Part shown: positions 27,656 to 36,558 of the stretch, one piece after another | How positions within the stretch are numbered: the stretch's first letter is position 1 | Layout: each line of letters begins with the position of its first letter | Source of the DNA: Hyphomicrobiaceae bacterium | GTDB taxonomy: Bacteria; Pseudomonadota; Alphaproteobacteria; Rhizobiales; Hyphomicrobiaceae | DNA: 64,000 bases | Assembly (NCBI GenBank): GCA_020638055.1 | Contig: JACKJH010000006.1 | Coordinates: 1-64,000 of the forward strand | Reading direction: 5' to 3' | Made by a program: the position numbers and the translations under genes | Notes under the pieces: model-generated | The model's input: only the letters and a program-made list of their open reading frames with translations | The model's database searches: none | What the model was told of the DNA's origin: nothing

Positions 27656-27853
27656 GGCCATCGCTCCTTATTGTTCTTGCTACAGATCCCATCGTTATGC
27701 TCTGACCGACTACCGATAGGCTGTGGGCAACTCATTCATCGCACCTTGAAATACCAAGGTTGCGACTGGCAACCAACGCAAACCTAGCACAAGATGCCGG
27801 GCGTGAAACGGCAGATTCGGCCGGGCACGCGGCGACAGCAGCATGGGGGGGCC

Positions 27854-29248
27854 ATGTTCGGGTGGCGCAAGAAGCAAGACGGGTTCGAGTGGCACGACTA
27901 TGTGCGCACCACAATTCTGGTGCGACGCGCCAAGCGGCGCGAAAAGGTCGATGACGCTCGCCAGGCAGCCGTTGACGGACTGAAAGACGCTGGCGCTGCG
28001 GCGGCCCAGGGCCTGCACAATGCCAAGGGTGCCGCCGCTGACGGACTGCGCCGGGCTGGCCGCAAAGGCCAGGAACTTGGCGCAAGCGGTGCATCTGGTC
28101 TGGTTGGTCTTGCGCTCCTTGCATTGATTAACCTGAAACGGCTCTCCCGACGCTTCGCCCAAGCCTTGAAGGTCGGCTGGCTGAAGATCTCCACTGACGG
28201 CGTTGACTTGGCTGCAACGCTTGCAATGCCGCTTCTTTCCCACCTCGCTGACCGGCGCACACGCATTATTGTCGGTGCAGTGGGAATAGCCGCAACGATA
28301 GCCTTCGCATACCGAACCTTTTCATTCGGCTTGGATACGCGCGCGGCATTCGCAGGGCTGATCGCCCTGTTCACGCTGATCCCTGCCTTCCTCGCCGAAC
28401 GCCATCGCAGCGACGCAACAAGGCGCCAAGGGGCGACCAACGCTTCGCTTTCGCCCAGATTGGTCCTGCCGGTTTTGGCTTGGGGTGGGTTTGCCGCCGT
28501 TCTGGTTCTGGGTGTCGGCAGCCTGCTCAAATCAAACGACATGCCGCTAACAGCGGCTGTAACCGGTCTTTCCGCACCAAGCAATTCGTCCAAGCAGACA
28601 CGATCCGGCCATCGCCTGCCACCTCCGCCACAGAGGCAGTCCCCTAACGTTCTACGTGGCAGGGCTCACGCACTTACTGGAGATACGCTACGCATCGCCA
28701 ACCGTATTTTCCAGCTTGCAGACATCGAGGCTCCCGAGCGCGATCAGACCTGCGAACATGCCAATGGCCGAAGCTGGCGTTGTGGCGAAGCTGCCCGTAG
28801 CGCGCTTAACCGGCTTATTGGACGCAGCGCGATAACGTGCACAATCGACAATATTGAAGCCAACGGCATTGCCAGCGGTAACTGCACAATTGGCGATCGC
28901 GACATCGCCAGAGAATTGGTCCGCGCCGGAAACGTCTTCGCCGAAGCGGGCTTTTTTGCCCGGTTATCTGATGTTGAGGATGAAGCGCGCGACAATCGCC
29001 GCGGGCTCTGGGACGGCAAAGCCGAACGACCCGAATCGTTCCGAGCCGCAGCGTGGGAAGCAGCCAAGGAAAACGCACCAGGCGCCTGCCCGATCAAGGG
29101 GCGCATCCACTCAAGCAAAAAACTCTACGTCATGCCATGGATGCGCGGCTATGAAAGGGTTCGTATACGCACGTCTCGCGGCGAGCGATGGTTCTGCAGC
29201 GAAGCTGAAGCTCGCGAATCGGGTTGGCGGCTTTCCGGCGCCTCTTGA
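27854..29248 (+). CDS. membrane protein with a staphylococcal-nuclease-like domain
   Basis: This 464-residue protein has an Ala-rich N-terminal helix region (AGAAAAQGLHNAKGAAADGL), about four hydrophobic segments between residues 70 and 235 (for example IIVGAVGIAATIAFAY and LVLPVLAWGGFAAVLVLGVG), and a C-terminal SNase-like domain at about 264-392. That domain shows LTGDTLRI, the conserved IEAPERDQTC, the ARELVRAGNVFAEAG segment and NRRGLWDG. A final segment (CPIKGRI, then WFCSEAEARESGW) matches a C-terminal piece found on related alphaproteobacterial proteins. It may cut DNA or RNA at the periplasmic face, or only bind. GGGGGG precedes the chosen ATG at 27854. The converging flavoprotein gene ends 18 bp away. 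Confidence 0.78.
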   Translation: MFGWRKKQDGFEWHDYVRTTILVRRAKRREKVDDARQAAVDGLKDAGAAAAQGLHNAKGAAADGLRRAGRKGQELGASGASGLVGLALLALINLKRLSRRFAQALKVGWLKISTDGVDLAATLAMPLLSHLADRRTRIIVGAVGIAATIAFAYRTFSFGLDTRAAFAGLIALFTLIPAFLAERHRSDATRRQGATNASLSPRLVLPVLAWGGFAAVLVLGVGSLLKSNDMPLTAAVTGLSAPSNSSKQTRSGHRLPPPPQRQSPNVLRGRAHALTGDTLRIANRIFQLADIEAPERDQTCEHANGRSWRCGEAARSALNRLIGRSAITCTIDNIEANGIASGNCTIGDRDIARELVRAGNVFAEAGFFARLSDVEDEARDNRRGLWDGKAERPESFRAAAWEAAKENAPGACPIKGRIHSSKKLYVMPWMRGYERVRIRTSRGERWFCSEAEARESGWRLSGAS

Positions 29249-29266
29249 AGTTGCACAAACGCCGCG

Positions 29267-30688
29267 TCAGGCAAACACCTTGCCGGGATTCAAGATGCCG
29301 TCAGGGTCCAAGGCCTGCTTTATAGACCTCATCATCGCCACGCCTTCAGCACCAAACTCCTTTTCAAGATAGCGAATTTTGCCCTGGCCGATACCGTGTT
29401 CACCGGTACAAGTCCCCTCCATGGCGATCGCCCGCGCGGCCAGCCTGTCCAACATTTCTTCAAGCGCCGCGCGCTCCTGCCGGTTATCAGGATCAATTAC
29501 CGGCGTCGCGTGAAAATTTCCGTCTCCGACATGCCCAACAATGGGTGAAACAAGCCCCAACCTCTTGATGTCGGCTTCGGTCTCCGCAATGCATTCTGCC
29601 AGTCGCGAAATTGGCACACAGACATCCGTTGCCAATGAAAGCCGTCCGGGCCACGCAGCTTTGGTCGCCCAGAAAGCATCGTGCCGCGCCTTCCATAATT
29701 TTCGCCGTTCTTCCTCGCGTTCCGCCTGCTTGAAGTTGTAGCCACCCGCTTCGCAAGCGATATCATGAAAGACCGCGACCTGTTCCTTTACCGCCGCCGT
29801 AGTGCCATGGAATTCAACGAAGAGAGTTGGCGCAAGTTCAAAATCCATCTTGCTGTAGCTGTTGATCGCTTCCATTTGCAGGGAATCTAGCAGTTCGATG
29901 CGAGCCAATCCAAGTCCGCCCATCTGCATGGCCAGCATCGTTGCTTCTGCAGCGCCTGCCACCGAGCTAAATGCGTAGGTGGCCACGACGCTCTGTTCGG
30001 GAATACCATACAGCCGCACGGTCATTTCGGTGATGATACCAAGCGTACCTTCGGTACCGATCATGAGATGTGTCAGGTCGTATCCCGCAGCCGATTTTCG
30101 CGCCCGCCCCCCGGTCTTGACGATACGCCCATCGGCCAGCACCGCTGTTAGCGAAACGACATTGTCGCGAATGGTGCCATACCGCATGGCATTGGTGCCC
30201 GATGCTCGCGTCGCCGCCATACCACCCAGCGTTGCAGTGTCCGCTCCCGGATCCACTGGAAAAAAGAGCCCGGTATCACGCAGATATGTGTTGAGCTGAA
30301 CCCGCGTGACGCCAGCTTCGACGGTGGCATCAAGATCGCCCTCATGTACCGCGACGATCCGGTTCATGCGCGACAGATCAAGCGATATGCCACCGTGCGG
30401 TGCATTCACCTGTCCCTCCAGCGAGGTACCACCGCCAAACGCAATCACGGGTACGCGATGCTCCGCTGCGATCTGCATGAGGTCGCAAACGTCGCCAAGA
30501 GCGTCCGCAAACACCACCACGTCAGGCGCCTCGTTACCGAGCCATGTCACCGTGTTTGCGTGTTGACGGCAATGCTCAGCACCGGTTTCAACCCGGCCAG
30601 AAAAACGCTGCCTTAATATATTGACGACCGCCTCAGGCACTGAGCGCTTGTCGTCATTCCCACGTAGTGCTGATTTCGCGTGTGTCAT
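29267..30688 (-). CDS. FAD-linked D-lactate dehydrogenase or related 2-hydroxyacid oxidase
   Basis: This 473-residue flavoprotein belongs to the GlcD/LDHD group. The FAD-binding domain has IAFGGGTSLEGQVNAP and PVDPGADTATLGGMAATRAS with the GTNAMRYGTIRDNV segment. The C-terminal substrate domain has GHVGDGNFHATP with the conserved His and metal-ligand residues, then CTGEHGIGQGK and the ending MRSIKQALDPDGILNPGKVF. It oxidises D-lactate or a similar D-2-hydroxyacid and passes electrons to the respiratory chain or cytochrome c. The start at 30688 is preferred to an upstream ATG at 30715. In a methylotroph a role in methylglyoxal disposal (through D-lactate) or glycolate metabolism is possible. 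Confidence 0.93.
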   Translation of the reverse strand: MTHAKSALRGNDDKRSVPEAVVNILRQRFSGRVETGAEHCRQHANTVTWLGNEAPDVVVFADALGDVCDLMQIAAEHRVPVIAFGGGTSLEGQVNAPHGGISLDLSRMNRIVAVHEGDLDATVEAGVTRVQLNTYLRDTGLFFPVDPGADTATLGGMAATRASGTNAMRYGTIRDNVVSLTAVLADGRIVKTGGRARKSAAGYDLTHLMIGTEGTLGIITEMTVRLYGIPEQSVVATYAFSSVAGAAEATMLAMQMGGLGLARIELLDSLQMEAINSYSKMDFELAPTLFVEFHGTTAAVKEQVAVFHDIACEAGGYNFKQAEREEERRKLWKARHDAFWATKAAWPGRLSLATDVCVPISRLAECIAETEADIKRLGLVSPIVGHVGDGNFHATPVIDPDNRQERAALEEMLDRLAARAIAMEGTCTGEHGIGQGKIRYLEKEFGAEGVAMMRSIKQALDPDGILNPGKVFA

Positions 30689-30887
30689 AACGAGAACCTT
30701 ATAGATGGCACGCAATTGCAGTGAGCGCGCACCCGCAACCTACTGAATTCAAGAAGCAATCCTGTTGCCTAATTGCATCTATAGCGCCAGCCTTCTGCAC
30801 AACTGCGATCGATCCGCATTCTTCCTTCGCTGGAGTTGCTCTAGAAATAGCGACACAATCTTAGCGCAGTTTTTGTGGAGTTTCGTC

Positions 30888-32177
30888 ATGTACCCGCGAT
30901 GGCCGGCAACCGCATTTACGGCATTGGTTATTTTATCCGCCGCAACAGTTCTTCCGTTAGGTGCATCTGCTCAGGGACGAGGCGGAACCCTTGTCCAGAT
31001 GGCGTATACCGAGGTCGACCTTGCAAATGGCCTGGTGACCATCAATACCGAACGTGTGCCGGGCTCATTCGGGGCGCTTCGGATTTATAACCGCGGCGCC
31101 AACATCACGATAACCAACGTCAAGGTGCACTATGCCGACGGCACGGTCCATGAAGAGAACCGCAAAATCGAATTGAACCGCGGCGAACGCACACGCCCGA
31201 TTGATGCCTCACGCTCCAACAAATTCGTCGACAAGCTGGTGGTGACTTACAAGGTCAAAACCACAAGCCAGCCCGCCGAACTTGCCGTCTACGGCCTACA
31301 AAGCCCACAGGCAGCGCGCGCCGAACGCCCCCGAAACCTGAATGTCACCTCTCCATCCCGGCCTGTCAGGGAAAACAAAAAGACTGAAACATCTGATGCA
31401 AGAGTTCCTGAACAGCCACCCAAGATTGAAATCAAATCAACAAAAGCACTGTCTGAAACCCGTTGCGTGGGAGAAGGCAACCTGCTGCTACGACGTGCCA
31501 ACGTCGGTTTTGGAAACGATCATGACCGGCTCGCTATTGGCTCGACAGCCGGCAAGTTTGACAAAATCCGGCTTTGCGTTTTCGGACACGAAATTGATCT
31601 GGTCGACCTCAAGGTAAATTTCGCTAAAGGCGGCTCGATTGAACTGCCTTATGCCGGCCCGATACCCGCAGGATATCGCACACAGGCCATCAGCCTTGAA
31701 GGAGATCGTTTCATCGACACCATCGACATCACCTACAAGAAGCGCGAAGGCATTACGGCTTTTGCCAATGTCGAAGTCTGGGGTGAAGTCTCTGAAAAAT
31801 GGATCGATGAAGAATCCGAACTCTTCAATGACGGGTGGGTCCGCCTGACAACCGGCGCCACAGCCGGATTTGTCGGCTTTGATACCGACCGCGCTCCCGT
31901 TCGCGAACACAAGCGCGGGTTTTCAAAATTTCGCGTGACCACGCGCGGACGCGACATCACGCTCGACTACGTGACCTTGTATTTCGCCGACGGGACCTCC
32001 CAGAAATTCGATGCCGAACGCGTCAAGGTCGAACCAAACGTCGGCTGGGGGCCTGTCGATATAGCAGGAGGCTCTAAGATTGTGACGGAAGTGGAAGGCC
32101 GCTTTCGCTCGCGCTTTTTTGACAGGGAGGCCAAAAACACCGAGCGCGCCATCGTCGAAATTTGGGCCAAGCGCTGA
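30888..32177 (+). CDS. exported protein with three DUF2541-like domains
   Basis: This 429-residue protein has a signal peptide (hydrophobic part FTALVILSAATVLPLGASA, cleavage near residue 28) and three copies of a roughly 100-residue beta-rich domain, at about 36-137, 198-300 and 316-428. Each copy ends with the pattern of D-G-T or N-G, then a P-I-D or I-D-L/A-G step, F-I/V-D-x-I/L and a V-Y/W-G or I-W end. These match the DUF2541 (YaaI-like) pattern. A Pro-rich and charged linker joins the first two. GGAG precedes the ATG at 30888, and a frame opening at 30765 lacks a signal peptide. The gene has its own terminator at 32257-32285. The role of the domain is unknown. Confidence 0.75.
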   Translation: MYPRWPATAFTALVILSAATVLPLGASAQGRGGTLVQMAYTEVDLANGLVTINTERVPGSFGALRIYNRGANITITNVKVHYADGTVHEENRKIELNRGERTRPIDASRSNKFVDKLVVTYKVKTTSQPAELAVYGLQSPQAARAERPRNLNVTSPSRPVRENKKTETSDARVPEQPPKIEIKSTKALSETRCVGEGNLLLRRANVGFGNDHDRLAIGSTAGKFDKIRLCVFGHEIDLVDLKVNFAKGGSIELPYAGPIPAGYRTQAISLEGDRFIDTIDITYKKREGITAFANVEVWGEVSEKWIDEESELFNDGWVRLTTGATAGFVGFDTDRAPVREHKRGFSKFRVTTRGRDITLDYVTLYFADGTSQKFDAERVKVEPNVGWGPVDIAGGSKIVTEVEGRFRSRFFDREAKNTERAIVEIWAKR

Positions 32178-32196
32178 GTGCCATCACTGCGTCTTG

Positions 32197-32217
32197 CTAG
32201 AGCGCACGGCGCTCTAA
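32197..32217. repeat. short palindromic remnant of a family I repeat
   Basis: CTAGAGCGC and GCGCTCTAA pair around ACG. The sequence equals the outer parts of one family I palindrome with the middle deleted. Confidence 0.6.
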
Positions 32218-32256
32218 CGCGCAGCAAGCATCGACATGTTGCATCCACAATATCCG

Positions 32257-32285
32257 GGGCGGCAGCAATGCCGCCCTTTGTTTTG
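32257..32285 (+). terminator. rho-independent terminator
   Basis: GGGCGGCA and TGCCGCCC pair around GCAA and are followed by TTTGTTTTG. It ends the transcript of the three-domain DUF2541-like gene. Confidence 0.85.
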
Positions 32286-32417
32286 TCAAACGCGACACCA
32301 CTCTTCGACTGCTGTTAGCGGTTCGTTCAGCTCGAATTGGTAACAAATATGCAAAGAGGGCGCTAATCCGCCCTCACCGCGCGCGCATGCACGCGAACCT
32401 TTGCGAGCGAGGAACAA

Positions 32418-33275
32418 ATGAAGAAAAAGACTTCGGCCGAAAAAATCGTCAACTACGGCGCAGGCGCTGCTGCAACGGTTCTCATTGCCTATCTGTTCAT
32501 ATCATATCGCTATTTCACCGAAGTCCCCACAGGATGCATGGCCAACTACCCGCAGGCACTACGCTTCGCTTTGGAGAATTCCGACGGACTACCCTTGTCG
32601 ATGATCGAGCTCCAGGCACTAGCCGGCTCTCAGGAACAAGGCGTCATGCAGAATACCCGCATCGTAAATACCGACAGTGGACCAGCCCACCGCGTGTTGC
32701 AGGTCAGCCTCGGCCGGGCGGACAGCGATTCAGATTCCGCAGTTGGTGTGCATTTCGACTGGCGACCTGACAATGGCCAAGGCGCGCAATCGGCGTGTAT
32801 CAGATATTCCGTAAAATTGGCAGAGGACTTCAATTTCACAGGCAATGGCGTGCTTCCAGGAGTTTTTGGCGGCCCCACTCCGAACCGCGACGGGTTAACC
32901 AGTGACAAAGGCGTTGCGGTTCGCCCCATGTGGAGCATGAACGGCGACGCAATCATCGTGGCACTTGCCAAAACAGTTTCTGATCAAGGCACCATGGCCC
33001 TCAATCGCCTTAAGCCTGTAAAGCTGCAACCTGGACAGTGGATGACCATCGAACAAGAAGTGGTCCTCAATACCCCAGGAACTGACAACGGTGCAGTACG
33101 CGTCTGGATCGACGGCCAACAAGAAGTCGACGCAAAAGATTTGAAACTGCGCGAAGATGATTCCGTTGGACTTGACGGCGTCGACAACACGATTGGCTTC
33201 ACCGGGAAAGCGGCGGAAATCCCCGTCGGCGGCGCACAGTTGTGGATCACACCCATCGAATATGGCTGGAAGTGA
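32418..33275 (+). CDS. membrane-anchored polysaccharide-lyase-14-like protein
   Basis: This 285-residue protein has a short basic N-terminus and one membrane anchor (VNYGAGAAATVLIAYLFISY), so the body faces the periplasm. The body shows pieces of the PL14-type jelly-roll fold: YSVKLAEDFNFTGNGVLPGV with the GGP turn, then a RPMWSMNGDA strand, and QPGQWMTIEQEVVLNTPG leading into DNGAVRVWIDGQQE. These match the family's G-K-L-P-G, W-x(2)-I-E-Q and V-W-x-D-G patches. Such enzymes cleave uronic-acid polysaccharides; the target here is unknown, and the catalytic residues could not be verified by eye. It sits between DUF2541-like genes, suggesting a cell-surface polysaccharide or envelope function. 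Confidence 0.65.
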   Translation: MKKKTSAEKIVNYGAGAAATVLIAYLFISYRYFTEVPTGCMANYPQALRFALENSDGLPLSMIELQALAGSQEQGVMQNTRIVNTDSGPAHRVLQVSLGRADSDSDSAVGVHFDWRPDNGQGAQSACIRYSVKLAEDFNFTGNGVLPGVFGGPTPNRDGLTSDKGVAVRPMWSMNGDAIIVALAKTVSDQGTMALNRLKPVKLQPGQWMTIEQEVVLNTPGTDNGAVRVWIDGQQEVDAKDLKLREDDSVGLDGVDNTIGFTGKAAEIPVGGAQLWITPIEYGWK

Positions 33276-33913
33276 GTAGCAACGACCGATTGTTTTGGAG
33301 CACACCAAAACAAAAACTCCCAATACCCCTAAACCCACGGCCTCACTCTTTAGAATTCATTCACGTACAAAAACGGTTTTGCCTCGCAAACCTTGCAAAA
33401 ACAGCGTCATTCGCGATATTCTATTTTCACGTCGTGGCGCTGTCCTTCCCCCCGGAAGCACACGGCTTATGCCCGCGGTCCGCCCCCCCGGCCGCGGGCT
33501 TTCCATTGTTTGCCCACCACCAGGATCACTGAATTAGAATTCGCAAATTTGGCGAAATGAAATGTCTAACGTAAAACGCTTGAAGCGCATCACATTCCAA
33601 TCGAATTGATCTTTGAGAAACGCCACGTCTTCGTGACGCGCGCTTAACCCGCCTTTCTCACGAGGGCACGGCCGTCATCGCGCTGGCGCGAGGCGACCCG
33701 CAAGGAGGGAGGCGGGTTAAACAAGAGTTGCCCATACCGCTTGCCCGTTAACTACATCCAAACGGCAAGTGTGCAAAAACAGCATTTCAATCAAATGATG
33801 GCAAAGCGCATGGGCTTTTGTTCGCCACGTCCGCGCAAGGCGTTCAGGCGGCTGCAAAAGCGATCCCGCGACAAGCCGGTATTTCTGTATTGAAACGCGG
33901 AAGGTGCACGACG
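33276..33913. other. gap between the PL14-like and single-domain DUF2541 genes
   Basis: This 638-bp stretch has no supported gene. It holds a perfect 8-bp-arm hairpin at 33291-33312 (TGTTTTGG, CCAAAACA), a strong GC hairpin at 33471-33499 (GCCCGCGG, CCGCGGGC) followed by TTTCC, and a family III repeat at 33644-33720. The second hairpin is the likelier terminator of the PL14-like gene. Confidence 0.55.
33644..33720. repeat. family III repeat, short form (copy C)
   Basis: This 77-bp element has terminal inverted repeats TTAACCCGCC and GGCGGGTTAA and an inner palindromic part (GGCACGGCCGTCATCGCG and the GCGCGAGGCGACCC side). It is the reverse complement of the right outer part of the long family III copy at 59714-59986, without that copy's central segment. 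Confidence 0.75.
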
Positions 33914-34462
33914 ATGACGCTCCAGCAGATCAAACCAGGCACAGCGCTGATGATCGCAATGGTTGCGCTCCTTGGTGGCACAACAGCCGCAAGTGCTGAA
34001 AAATCCTTTGTCGGTCCTGCTCTCAACGACACGCAAAAGAGGGTCGTGCGAGGCGAACCAGAATGGATTAAGGTCGGCAGCCGTATTGTTGAACCCCAAT
34101 TGCTGAAGGCGAAGTTCAACCTCGCCAAATTACCTGGGCGCTTCAAGGCATTTCGCCTCCTTGCCGGACATGGCACGGTTGAAATTGCCCGCGTAACGGC
34201 AACATTCAAACAGGACAGACCGCTGGTCGACAACCGCTTCGCTATCCTCAAGTCTGACAGCAGCGAACACCGTATCTCATTCAAGGGTAGTGAGCGCTAC
34301 GTGCGCAATGTAGAGGTGGTTTCATCGATACCTCGGCGGCACCGCCGCAACGCACTCATTTCGCTGTACGGCCTGCAGGTCGTCGATATCCCCATTCCGC
34401 CACTGCCGGTGAAAATTTCCAGGCCGGATCTTCAGTCCGCCGCAAGCGCTTCCGCGCGATAA
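33914..34462 (+). CDS. exported protein with one DUF2541-like domain
   Basis: This 182-residue protein has a signal peptide (hydrophobic part GTALMIAMVALLGGTTAASA, cleavage near residue 28) and one DUF2541-like domain at about residues 51-155. The domain opens WIKVGSRIV, continues FKAFRLLAGHGTVEIARVT and ends ISFKGSERYVRNVEVV with ALISLYGLQ, in the same order as the repeats in its neighbours. The start codon is followed immediately by the signal peptide; GGAAGG lies about 9 bp upstream. It lies between the PL14-like gene and the four-domain paralogue. The function is unknown. Confidence 0.72.
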   Translation: MTLQQIKPGTALMIAMVALLGGTTAASAEKSFVGPALNDTQKRVVRGEPEWIKVGSRIVEPQLLKAKFNLAKLPGRFKAFRLLAGHGTVEIARVTATFKQDRPLVDNRFAILKSDSSEHRISFKGSERYVRNVEVVSSIPRRHRRNALISLYGLQVVDIPIPPLPVKISRPDLQSAASASAR

Positions 34463-34899
34463 TGCAAAGACTGCTCTCAGCGCATTTTTAGCTGATGTGT
34501 AAAGCAGTTGAGCGTGAAAAACCTGGCGCCAAACAGACAGTTTGGTCGTTCTCCTTATCGCTACCGAACCTGCGCACGATCCCGTTGCGCTTGATGCCGC
34601 GTGAATTCCTCTCCAACACCGACTTTATACAAAAACCAACATCTTCTCGTCCCAACTGCGTCTTTTTTCAGTCGCCGAGGCCGACTAAGGTCTGCCGTGG
34701 TATTTGAGTTCGCTTCAGAAGCCAGCCGCCCAAAGCGGTGGAAAATCCTTCAAAAAGCGTGCCTTGAACTGCCTGTTTCAAACGGCTGTTGTAACGGCGT
34801 GCACTGGCGTCAACACAACCAGTCAGGCTCAAAACACTGATTTGTCCACTCAGTGGTCACCAACTGCTGGCGGGCAACAATCTTCGGGAGGGTGCCCCC
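34463..34899. other. gap before the four-domain DUF2541 gene
   Basis: This 437-bp stretch has no gene I can support. A decayed family I-like repeat lies near 34477-34540. A frame from 34704 has a signal-like stretch but overlaps the next gene by 83 bp and has no other support. Confidence 0.45.
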
Positions 34900-36435
34900 G
34901 TGCTGGGTTTCTTGAAAACAACAATCATTGCCCTGACGCTACTGGCTATTTCATTGCCGGCGTCGGCCCGCCGCGCGCCTAGCGATTGGGTCTTGCTGGG
35001 GGAGCACGAAGTTGGCTTCCGCGTTGATCGAGACACAATCCGGGTCGACCGTCAGAACGCCCGCTTCTCTCAACTTCGCATTCAGTCAGAGCGCAATGAC
35101 ATTCACATCATTTCAGTGCAGCTCGTCTACCAGAATGGCTACGCAGAAAGGTTCCGCGTTGATCGCAATATAAAGGCCGGCAGCGAAGCACTTCCAATCG
35201 ACCTCAAGGGCGAGCGCAGCTACTTGAAGCAAATCGAATTGGTCTATCGGTCTGACCGTGACACACGCCGCCGCGCCCTCGTTAGCGTCTATGGAGAGCT
35301 AAAAAGTCGCCGCGACGATGCCCGCGATCGCGACTTCAAGGTGCTGATGAAAGAAACGGTTCGGCGGCGTCAGCGCGACGACACGGTTTTCAACCTGCGC
35401 CAAGACGAAGACGGCCGTACACGCTACAAGCAAATTCGTTTTCTCGCGCGCGATGGCGGCGTCAATATCCGCAGCGTCACTATCATTTTCGGAAACAACG
35501 ACCAGCAGCGCATCATGCTTGGCGAACGCCTGGATGACAATGAACTGAGCCGACCAATCGACCTGCAAGGCGAAGCGCGCTACATTCGCGCCGTCCGCGT
35601 CGTCGCAAGGGCCGAGCGCGGTGAGCGGTCTTCCGAACTGGTGCTGCTTGGAGATCCAGCTGGCCCGGACCTCGGCCGCTTTACCCGCGTCGAACAACAA
35701 CGCATTACGCGCCGCAACGATGACGGAACGGTTGAATTCGATCTGGGACGCGACGACGGCAGAATTGCCAAGCTTCGGCTTCTGGCTGAAGGCGGAGATA
35801 TCTTCATTCGCCGGGCGACAATTGAGTTTGGCAATGGCGAAACACAAAACGTACGCATTCGCGACCGCATCGATGAAGACACGTTGTCGGAAATCATAGA
35901 CCTCGCCGGCGAAAGTCGCTTCATCCGCAAGGTCACCGTGCGCGCTCGTCTTGCCAGGGGCGAGCAAAATGCACGTCTTGTGCTGTTGGCCCTGGAAGAT
36001 CGGGATCACCGCGGCCGGCGTGGACACCGTGGTGAACGCGGCGACGACCGCGGCGATCGTCGTGGAGGCCGTGAACAGCGCCAAGAGTGGGTCACACTCG
36101 GTCGCGAGAACGCCGCTCTCTTCCAGATCGACACGGACACCTTCCACGTTGGCCAGGACAAGGGCAAGTTCAGTGCAATCCGCGCCACCGTAGAACGGCA
36201 GGCGGTGCACTTTTACGGAATGACCATCAAATACGGCAACGGCAGCACCGAGTACGTCGCCCTGGAAGGCATGATCCGCCCAGGCGAGTACTCTCAGAAA
36301 ATCGATCTTAAGGGTCGTGACCGCTTCATTGACACTGTAACGTTCAAGTACCGCTCCAAGATCAGTCTTCGAGGTTCAGGTGTCATCGAAATCCAGGGCT
36401 TGCAAGACGACGAGCGCCCGTCGCGACGCAGGTAA
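34900..36435 (+). CDS. exported protein with four DUF2541-like domains
   Basis: This 511-residue protein has a signal peptide (FLKTTIIALTLLAISLPASA, cleavage near residue 23) and four tandem copies of the DUF2541-like domain at about 29-132, 147-252, 260-366 and 397-501. The first and last copies show the pattern most clearly, for example WVLLGEHEVGFRVDRDTIRV and WVTLGRENAALFQIDTDTFH. A linker at 367-396 is very rich in Arg, Gly and Asp (RGRRGHRGERGDDRGDRRGG). The GTG start at 34900 has GGGAGG upstream at a suitable distance. The gene shares a strong bidirectional terminator with the convergent ppc gene. A role in binding surface polymers or in envelope structure is a guess. Confidence 0.75.
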   Translation: MLGFLKTTIIALTLLAISLPASARRAPSDWVLLGEHEVGFRVDRDTIRVDRQNARFSQLRIQSERNDIHIISVQLVYQNGYAERFRVDRNIKAGSEALPIDLKGERSYLKQIELVYRSDRDTRRRALVSVYGELKSRRDDARDRDFKVLMKETVRRRQRDDTVFNLRQDEDGRTRYKQIRFLARDGGVNIRSVTIIFGNNDQQRIMLGERLDDNELSRPIDLQGEARYIRAVRVVARAERGERSSELVLLGDPAGPDLGRFTRVEQQRITRRNDDGTVEFDLGRDDGRIAKLRLLAEGGDIFIRRATIEFGNGETQNVRIRDRIDEDTLSEIIDLAGESRFIRKVTVRARLARGEQNARLVLLALEDRDHRGRRGHRGERGDDRGDRRGGREQRQEWVTLGRENAALFQIDTDTFHVGQDKGKFSAIRATVERQAVHFYGMTIKYGNGSTEYVALEGMIRPGEYSQKIDLKGRDRFIDTVTFKYRSKISLRGSGVIEIQGLQDDERPSRRR

Positions 36436-36469
36436 ATTCCGCTCAGGCAGAAGAAATTGCTGCAACGAG

Positions 36470-36499
36470 AAAACGGGGCGCAATCTTGCGCCCCGTTTT
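36470..36499. terminator. strong bidirectional terminator between the DUF2541 gene and ppc
   Basis: AAAACGGGGCGC and GCGCCCCGTTTT pair perfectly over 12 bp around AATCTT. The A and T flanks give a T run in both directions. It separates convergent genes. Confidence 0.92.
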
Positions 36500-36558
36500 C
36501 CTGTCTTGGACCGGCCAAAATGTAAGGCATCAACGCCACGAATTATTGCTGGCCGAAA

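Noticed and set aside
34704..34982. A 92-codon plus-strand frame with a signal-like segment
   Set aside because: It overlaps the four-domain gene by 83 bp in another frame, and its end has no recognisable protein features. It stays possible but unsupported.
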